64,000 nt of DNA, from contig NC_061111.1 of assembly GCF_002878395.1 (NCBI RefSeq), positions 22,897,195-22,961,194 on the forward strand, in the 5' to 3' direction. The notes beneath the pieces were generated by a model. It had not been told where the DNA came from, searched no databases, and saw only the letters and a program-made list of their open reading frames with translations. This DNA is from Capsicum annuum (lineage: Eukaryota > Streptophyta > Magnoliopsida > Solanales > Solanaceae). Every line of letters begins with the position of its first letter. The first letter of the stretch is position 1. Below are positions 57,312 through 64,000 of the stretch, in pieces. The translations under genes were made by a program, and so were the position numbers.

Positions 57312-58330
57312 ATGCCTCCCAGAAAGACTAACGGAAGAAGAACTGGGAACTAGCCAATACCTTCGCCCATTCAGAAAGATCCCTTGAATGAGTAGGTTTC
57401 TCACGTAGAATTCAGAGTAGTATTCACCACTCTAGCCTATTTTATGGAAGCTTAGAATATTCAGCCAGCTACTGTTCTAGCGAACCAAGTGGCCAATACT
57501 ACTGCAACTAGAATTTGGGACTTCACCTGAATCAACCCTCCTTTATTTTTTGGGTCTAAGTTTGTAGAAGATCCACAAGAATTCCTCGACATGGTGCAGC
57601 AAGTAACAGACATTATAGGGGTAGCTTTTACTGAGAGTGCTAGCTCATATGTAGTATAAGTAGTGCAAAGAAGATACAGGCCTAGATACAGGGCCTATAG
57701 AATAGGAAGAGTTTGCTACTGCCTTCCTAGATAGGTTATTTTCATTGGATTTGAGGGAGGCTAAGGTATTAGAGTTCATCAACCTAAAGTAGGGAAACAT
57801 GAGTGTGAAATAGTATTCCCTAAAGTTTACTTAGATGGCCAGGTACGCACCTTATGTAGTAGTTGAAAGCTAGTCTGAGATGAGCAAGTTTGTGTTTGGT
57901 GTATCTAATGGTGTGGTTAAAGAGTATAAGACCACAATTCTGATAAAGGGGATGGACTCTTCTAGGTTGATGGTCCATGCTCAACAGATTGAGGAATACA
58001 AAACTAAGGAGAAAGAGAGAGAGAACAAGAGGGCTAGAATAGGTAGCTTCAATTTTGCTCAGCTGAAGTCAGAAGGTGGAAACCGTCCTTAGTTTTACCT
58101 AAAATCTTTAGTCCCAACTCTATCTTTGGCTAGTACACCGATACCCAAATTCAAGAATGATAATAAGGAGTGGGAACTAGGATCTAAATCTCAGGGTAGT
58201 GCGAACAGTGCTCGAATAAATCTTCTTTGCAAAAAATATGGCAGAAACCATCCGATATCTGTAGGGCTAGCAGGGATATATGTTTTGGGTGTGGTAAGCC
58301 CGGACATAAGATCAGATAATATCCTCAGGT
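57312..58330 (+). pseudogene. Element D gag, broken, knuckle damaged
   Basis: ATG 57312 starts MPPRKTNGRRTGN followed by a stop. It continues with QKDPLNE, HVEFRVVFTTLAY, ATRIWDFT and GSKFVEDPQEFLDMV. The open piece 57880-58092 has the end of the capsid (MSKFVFGVSNGVVKEYKTT) and the basic linker (KTKEKERENKRARIGS). The zinc knuckle at about 58280-58320 reads CFGCGKPGHKIR, then a stop and Tyr in place of the last Cys. The acceptor-like AG before the ATG has become CG (57307-57308). Confidence 0.86.
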
Positions 58331-58479
58331 GGGTTCGAAAGTCAGCATAATCGTCCCCCAGTTCAGTCCAGTCACCCATCTCAGTAGGGTGCCGCTTCTA
58401 GTGCCACTAGTGGGCAGTGCCCAAATAGGCTTTATGCACTTTGGTCTCGATAGGATCAGGAGAGTTCTCCTGATGTGGT

Positions 58480-58930
58480 GACTAGTACATTGCAAATATT
58501 TTATTTACATATTTATGCTTTGTTAGATCATGGAGCTTCTCTGTTTTTTGTAATTCTTTACATAGCCATCAACTTTAGAGTCAGCCCCAAAATCTTAATA
58601 GAGACTTTCTCAGTCTCAACCCCAGTGGGTAAGTCTATCATATCCCTACGGGTATACAGGAATTGTCCAGTTATGGTGTCTGAAAAAGTTACTTAACAGA
58701 CCTTGTAGAGCTAGAAATAATGGATGTTGACATCATTCTTAGCATGGATTGGATCTATTCAATGTATGCTTAAGTTGATTATCGAAGAAAAATTATCTAA
58801 TTTCAGTTCTCGAATGAACTTGTCCTAGAATGGAGGGGTAGTACCACAATACTTAAGGGTTAACTTATTTCATCCGTTAGAGAGAGAAGAATTATATCCA
58901 AGGGGTGTGTCCATCATCTGGTATGAGTAA
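58480..58930 (+). pseudogene. Element D aspartic protease, broken
   Basis: An open stretch 58475-58696 shows YALLDHGASLFFVI (catalytic Asp kept, usual Pro replaced by His) and VSTPVGKSII. After a stop come LVELEIMDV-like and DIILSMDWIYS segments, then FQFSNELVLEW and a C-terminal part near 58900. Order and spacing match A and E. Confidence 0.83.
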
Positions 58931-58989
58931 AAGACTCTAGTTCCAAGACTCTTAATCTTGAGTCAGTTCCAGTCGCAAGTGAATTTCCA

Positions 58990-60115
58990 GATGCGTCTCT
59001 CGAAGATCTATCTGGAGTTTCTCCCAAAAAGGAAATTGAATTCAAAATAGACCTTCTTCCTGATACTCAGCCCATCACTATTCTGCCATACCAAATGGCT
59101 TCAGCTAAACTTAAAGAGTTAAAAAAACAATTGAAAGACCTCTTAGACAAACGGTTCATCTGGCCTAGCATATCTCCTTGGGGTGCACTAGTTCTATTCG
59201 TGTGAAAGAAAGACGATTCTCTTAGAATATGTATAGACTACCGTCAGTTGAATAAATTCACTATCAAGAATAAATACCCACTTCCTAGAGTCAATTACTT
59301 TTTTGACCAACTTCAAGGTGCCAGTCACTTTTCTAAGATAGACCTCAAATCCGACTATTATCAGCTCAGAGTAAGAGAATGGGACATTTCAAAAACAATT
59401 TTCAAAACATGGTATGGTCACTTTAAATTTCCAGTTATGTCATTTGGTCTTTCCAATGCCTAGCAGCTTTCATGGACCTGATGAACTATGTGTTCAAGTA
59501 GTGCTTGGACATGTTCATCATAGTCTTCATTGATGAAGTTCTTGTTTACTCCCGCAATGAAAATGATCACACAGAACATCTTAGAATAGTACAACAGACT
59601 CTCAAATCCCATCAGTTGTTCTCTAAATTTAGTAAATGCAAATTTTGGATAAGGTCAGTAGCTTTCCTTGGTCCCATCAAGTTCCATTGGTCAGATTCTT
59701 GTGGGAAGAGTTTTCAGGAGTTGAAGACTCAACTCACTACAACCCTAGTTTTGACTTTGCTCAATGGTTTAGATAGATTTGTTGTATACTGTGATGCTTC
59801 CAGAGTTGTCTTGGGAAGTGTTTTGATGCAGAAGGTTAAGGTCATAGCCTACGCCTCTAGACATCTTAAGCCCCATGAAAAGAATTATCCCACCCGTGAT
59901 CTTGAACTAGAAATGATTGTGTTTACCTTAAAGATTTGGAGACACTACTTGTATGGGGTGCATGTTGATGTACTCACAAGCCACAAAAGCCTGCAGTATG
60001 TGTTTTCATAGAAAGACCTAAACTTGTATCAGAGAAGGTGGTTAGAGTTATTGAAAGACTAGGATATGAGTGTTTTGTATTATCCGAGCAAAGACAATGT
60101 AGGGGAAGACACCCT
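58990..60115 (+). pseudogene. Element D reverse transcriptase and RNase H, altered active sites
   Basis: Segments are DLLPDTQPITILPYQMA (about 59050), [12 protein letters not shown] (59230), [16 protein letters not shown] (59325), then FIDEVLVYS (about 59528). The second catalytic Asp of the FIDD box is Glu. An open 168-codon frame (59505-60011) passes from RT into RNase H. At about 59672 it jumps from VAFLGPI to KFHWSDSC, losing roughly 80 residues of the connection region present in A. RNase H has [11 protein letters not shown] and [11 protein letters not shown], where the usual FTDHK Asp is Ser. Both enzymes would be inactive even without the upstream stops. Confidence 0.88.
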
Positions 60116-61710
60116 CAGTAGGTTGTCCATGGGTAGTATTGCTCACATTGAGGATGGTAAGAAGAAGTTAGTTTGGGAAGTTCATCAACTTTCCAGACTA
60201 CGTGTCTGTTTGGTTGATTCGGCTGAGAGTAGTTTTTGGGTAAAGAATAGTTCGGAATCTTCTTTAGTTTCCAAGGTAAAGGAAATGCAGGAAAACAATC
60301 ACAGTTTAGTTAAGCAAAAAGAGTCAGTCAGATACCAGAAAGTATAGGTTTTCTCTTAAGGGGGAGATGGTATGTTATGTTGCCAGGGTAGGCTATGCGT
60401 GCCATGTGTAGATGATGTAAGACAGTGAATTTTTGCTGAAGCACATGGTACATATTACACTATTCATACAGGGGACACTAAGATGTACCGCGACTTATGG
60501 GAAGTCTATTGGTGGAGTAGGAAAAAGAGGGATATTGCAGAGTTTATGGCTAAGTGCTCTACTTGTCAGCAGGTGAAGATTAACCACCAAATGCCTAGTG
60601 GTTCCATGCAGGAGTTCAGTATTCCTACATAGAAGTGGGAAGAAGTGAACATAGACTTTGTGACAGGTTTGCCTCATACTCGTTATCAATATGATTTGAT
60701 TTGGGTCATTGGAGACAGGATGGCCAAGTCCTCCCATTTCTTGCCGGTCTATACTTCCTCTTTAGCCTAGGACTATGCTAAGCTTTATATCAGATAGTTG
60801 GTTAGGTTGAATGATGTCCTGTTTTCCATTATTTCAGATAGAGGTACACAGTTTACCTCTCACTTTTAGAAAGCCTTCCAAAAGTGTCTTGGTACTCAAG
60901 TCTACCCTAGTACAACCTTCTACCCTCAGACTGATGGTCAAGCAGAAAGGACCATTCAGACTTTAAAGGATATGTTGAGAGCGTGTGTCGTTGACTTTAA
61001 TGGCCGTTGGGATGACCACTTACCTTTTATTGAGTTCATGTATAATAACAACTATCATTCCAGTATTCAGATGACTCCATTTGAGGCTCTTTATAGGAGG
61101 AGATGTAGATTTACGATTGGTTGGTTTGAAGTAGGTGTGGCCGTGGTGGTGGGGCCTTACTTAGTGTTTGATACTTTAGATAAAGTACAGTTGATTAGGG
61201 AGAGGCTTAAGATAACCCAGAGCCAAAAAAAAATCGTATACAGATATAAGAAGGAAAGATCTTAAATTTTAGATTGGCGACTTTGTGTATTTGAAAATCT
61301 CTCCCATGAAGGGAGTGAAGAGGTTTGGTATGAAGGGAAAATTAAGTCCCCAATATGTTGGTCCTTATAGGATTCTGAATCACTTCGTGAAGACATCCTA
61401 TGAACTTGAGTTTCCTACAGACTTAGCATCAGTGCACCCAGTGTTTCATATCTCCTTGCTAAATAAGTGAATAGGTGACCCATCAGTTGTAGTACCCGTA
61501 GAGAGTGTAGATGTTCAGAATAGTCTCTCTTACAAAGAAGTCCCAGTCAAAATCCTCAATCGTCTGACTCAAAGACTATGGAAAAAGGAAGTTTCCTTGG
61601 TTAAAGTTCTTTGGCGTAACTAGTCCGTTAAGGGGGCCACTTGGGAAGTAGAAGCAGACATGCAAACCAAGTACCCTCATATCTTCTCCGTAAACTCAGC
61701 CTCATCCTAA
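60116..61710 (+). pseudogene. Element D integrase and chromodomain, broken
   Basis: After an open tail of RNase H (60066-60347) come the zinc-binding segment (HYTIHTGDTKMYRDLW-like, CSTCQQVKI, about 60450-60590), VNIDFVTGLP (first Asp, 60650), SDRGTQFTS (second Asp, about 60838) and DGQAERTIQT (Glu, about 60940). Open frame 60972-61265 holds NGRWDDHLPFIEFMYN and ALYRRRCRF. Then KGVKRFGMKGKLSPQYVGPYRIL (61300-61370) and HPVFHISLL. The chromodomain at about 61500-61680 has VPVKILNRL, KKEVSLVKVLWRN, a stop, VKGATWEVEADM. The integrase triad D, D, E is visible but stops separate the parts. Confidence 0.88.
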
Positions 61711-61910
61711 GGTAATAGTCTTCCTTATATTTAATCTGTTCCATGCTTAGTTCCAGCTGCATGTTATTCTCATATCATTCATGCATTCATGAATCAGTTT
61801 AGTCATGTATCATGTCTTAAGATTCAGTCATGTTTCAGCTATTCACGTCAGTATAGTCGTAGTACCTCAGTGCCTCTCAGCTTAATCACTCTCATTTGGG
61901 GATGAATATT

Positions 61911-61926
61911 CCCAAGGGGGAGATAT
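61911..61926 (+). other. Element D polypurine tract
   Basis: CCCAAGGGGGAGATAT directly before the 3' LTR TG (61927-61928). Confidence 0.87.
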
Positions 61927-63073
61927 TGTAAGACCCCGTAAAAGTACCAGTTCATTCCAATCCTATATAGCATGCCAAAAGAGGTTCTAAACTTAGAAAA
62001 GAAATTAGGAAAGTGTTAAGAATTAGTCTTTTTTTGGCCTTGATATTTCAATGGTATCGTTTCCGATCTTCTCGGCCTTAGATTGTCAATTTTTAAATTG
62101 GTTCATGATCAAGGTTATCTACAGGTCATCTTGGATGAGTTTTGGAATTTTTGGACATTGTTTGAGACATGTTTGGATGACCAAAACAGTGAACCAACAC
62201 TATCAGGAAGCGTCGCATCGACAATTGTGTTGACATCATTGATGCAATACATCCTCTGCAGCATCGTTGGGCACATTTTTTGCAATTAATACCGAATCCA
62301 TAGAGGTAGTTGGGTCATTTTCCCAATATTAAATTAGTAAAAAACACGAGATTAAGCATGGGAAATGGCAAAACACATTCATTCTTCACAAAAACTCTAA
62401 AGAACAAAACCCTTGGTTCATCAAATTCAAGTCCAAGTCTCAAGAATTCACCAACAATTCTCATAAATTCAGAAACCAAGGTATATTAGATGTTCATCCT
62501 TGGGTTTTCTTCCACCCTTGGAGTTCAAGAATCCTTTTTTTTTTTCAAAATGTAGATCATGATTTACAGTCTTGAATAGAATTGTGTTCATGTATGTATT
62601 GTTGTATGGGTTTCAAGCCAAGAAGATTTTGAGTTTCATGTAAAAAAACTAGAATGTGTATTGATTTATGTAACCCTCATGTTAAATCTCTGAATTGTGA
62701 TGTTGAATGTGTGGTCATGACATTCATATATTGCTCATTCTCATGTACAAGAATTATGCATCCTAGGTATTTGACAAAATGTCTATGTGAATGAATTGTG
62801 CATGGTAACCTATGTGTGATGATTTTAAAGTTGACATATGGTTCCATTATCTATGCTATCAATTTCTAGGGGTATTAAATATCCTAAATTAGTTGTTTAT
62901 CTAGTCTCCAGTCAAAAGAGAATAATTCTATGGTATCCCAAACAGTAGCATTTGGTCAGTTAACAGAATCAGTGTGAGTTCAGTCAAGCCTAATATAGTT
63001 TAGTGATCAGTTCCAGTGTCGATTTAGTTGGGAGTAGGATTTAGCATCGATCAAACCCAGGGATGGGGATATT
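61927..63073 (+). repeat. Element D 3' LTR, first half only
   Basis: Starts TGTAAGACCCCG. GCATCGAC/CATCGATG-type subrepeats lie at about 62208-62260, leader sequence at 62340-62480 and a donor-like CCAAG|GTATATTAG at 62481. It matches the 5' LTR up to GGGGATATT (63073) and then stops: the following TGTAATGCCC is the start of an E-type LTR in the opposite orientation. The second half of the D LTR is not in the window. Confidence 0.86.
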
Positions 63074-64000
63074 TGTAATGCCCTGAGAGTACACCCTGGG
63101 CGCCATACGGTGCTTACAGTCTCGTGGGACCATAAGCTAATCCATGAGCTGGTACCTGCTGTGAGCACTAAATAGGGAGGTTCTTCTTACCGATATAAAT
63201 CATGTGAGCTATCATGGAGTCCAATGTCTAGTTCTCCTAAGGGAAAAACCTTACGTTGGAGAGAGGTGTCATACTCTTGCCAAGAAGTATAACCTATGGT
63301 GAGTGATCACAATCTGTATCTATATTCATATAAATGGAAAAAAAATTTGAATCTGTACCTACGTTCGCTCGTAGTTCTGGAGCATGTGAACTAGGACACA
63401 TACCCAACTCGGTGCTAAATACTACTCCCTTTAATTTGTATGCTCATTTTGTAGGAAATCCATCTTAAAACTAGCATAAGGGTTTCTAGAGAAAACCAGT
63501 TATGCAACTATCTATTTTAAATTGTATTCAAAACTAATCTGTGTGAATTCCATATCTTAGCTGAGGATCAAAAGATCAAATCTTGTTTAAAATTTGAATA
63601 TACACTTGTCAAAGAGTGCTTAAACATCATTTTTCTTGAAATATCAAGGGCTAAACTTAGGACTTATAACCCATGCTTGAAAATCATAACATAATTCATG
63701 CTCAAAATAAATAATCTTGAAATAATTCAACAATTCTAGTCAAGACAACGAAGTTCAATTATCAACATATATAAAATCAAGTCACATGCATGAATGTGTA
63801 AAAAAAATGGTTATGCAATTCAACACTTAAACCAATTGTAATTTCATAAACTTCAATAATGCTATTTGGTTATGAACCCTAGACAGAAATTTATGTAAAT
63901 TCAACTTTAAAAACTAGTTTTAGGTACAAGTACTAAAGGAGTCTCCTTGTTCATAACCCCACATACCTTTTTTTATTAATTGGATGTAAAAGCTTGAACT
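63074..64000 (-). repeat. Chimeric LTR: E-type start joined to B-type body
   Basis: Bases 63074-63172 match the first ~100 bp of the E LTR (TGTAATGCCCTGAGAGTACACC). At AAATAGGGAGGT the sequence becomes B-type (from 63176, matching 17497 onward and, after 63556, 32834 onward). About 0.8 kb expected between these points is missing; GGGAGGT is the shared word at the joint in related LTRs. A donor-like AAAG|GTATGTG lies at 63966. It continues beyond the window. Confidence 0.7.

Larger units (their letters stand above)
36409..63073 (+). mobile_element. Element D: Tekay/Del-like chromovirus, split by element E
   Basis: This is a plus-strand element: 5' LTR (36409-37225 and 56041-57093, split), primer site, gag, protease, RT, RNase H, integrase, chromodomain, polypurine tract and 3' LTR (61927-63073). 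The 5' LTR lacks its first ~280 bp relative to the 3' LTR. The 3' LTR is cut at the same internal point at which E sits in the 5' LTR. Coding regions carry many stops, an altered RT active site and a deletion between RT and RNase H. It is older than E, which lies inside it. Confidence 0.87.

Noticed and set aside
61927..63180. Inversion of the second half of the D 3' LTR
   Set aside because: The inverted-looking start at 63074 is closer to the E LTR (GAGAGTACACCCTGGGC) than to D's own end, and E proper sits at the same point in the 5' LTR; insertion or conversion explains it better.
1..64000. tRNA, rRNA, CRISPR, bacterial operon or organelle insertion
   Set aside because: No cloverleaf, rRNA, spacer-repeat array or organelle-like gene was seen; tRNA similarity is limited to retroelement primer sites.

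Overview
The window is plant nuclear heterochromatin: 64 kb of mostly decayed, nested LTR retrotransposons with no intact gene. The Tekay/Del-type chromodomain Ty3/gypsy polyproteins, initiator-Met tRNA primer sites, Athila-like gag/protease with an extra ORF and the RTE LINE 3' tail fit a Solanaceae genome (pepper, tomato or tobacco relatives). That assignment is an inference from repeat style, not a marker gene. All coding regions are old, with stops and frameshifts.

Layout. (1) 1-321: sliver of unidentified sequence. (2) 322-10061: element A, minus strand, Tekay-like gag-PR-RT-RH-INT-chromodomain between two ~2.35 kb LTRs, the 5' LTR truncated. (3) 10062-15298: unassigned DNA carrying a Mutator-like non-autonomous element (10794-15062, 10-11 bp target duplication). 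It holds a G-rich minisatellite and a 2,972 bp solo LTR (11044-14015) with a perfect TTGGG duplication. (4) 15299-36365: element B, a non-autonomous relative whose LTR was hit by an RTE LINE (16252-17494) and by element C (17872-32828). C is an LTR-internal-LTR-internal-LTR tandem within one target duplication. (5) 36366-36408: a 43 bp patch identical to C DNA at the B/D breakpoint. (6) 36409-63073: element D, plus strand. Its 5' LTR is split by element E (37226-56040, minus), whose own 5' LTR is split by element F (45260-55182, minus, Athila-like, pol-less). (7) 63074-64000: a chimeric LTR running off the window.

How the parts work together. A, D and E are dead copies of an autonomous chromovirus family. 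B and C share its LTR type but lack RT, RNase H and integrase, so they would have depended on such elements in trans. Every LTR of this group in which the site is preserved has a splice-donor-like AG|GTATGT (or close variant) about 0.5-0.75 kb from its start. A pyrimidine-rich tract ending in AG lies 3 nt before the gag AUG in both C internal domains. Together they define a candidate ~1.9 kb leader intron that would remove the primer-binding site from the gag mRNA but not from the genomic RNA. This is the most interesting candidate system here and is unproven.

Boundaries with visible TG/CA ends or target duplications are exact to a few bases. Limits of decayed domains are approximate.
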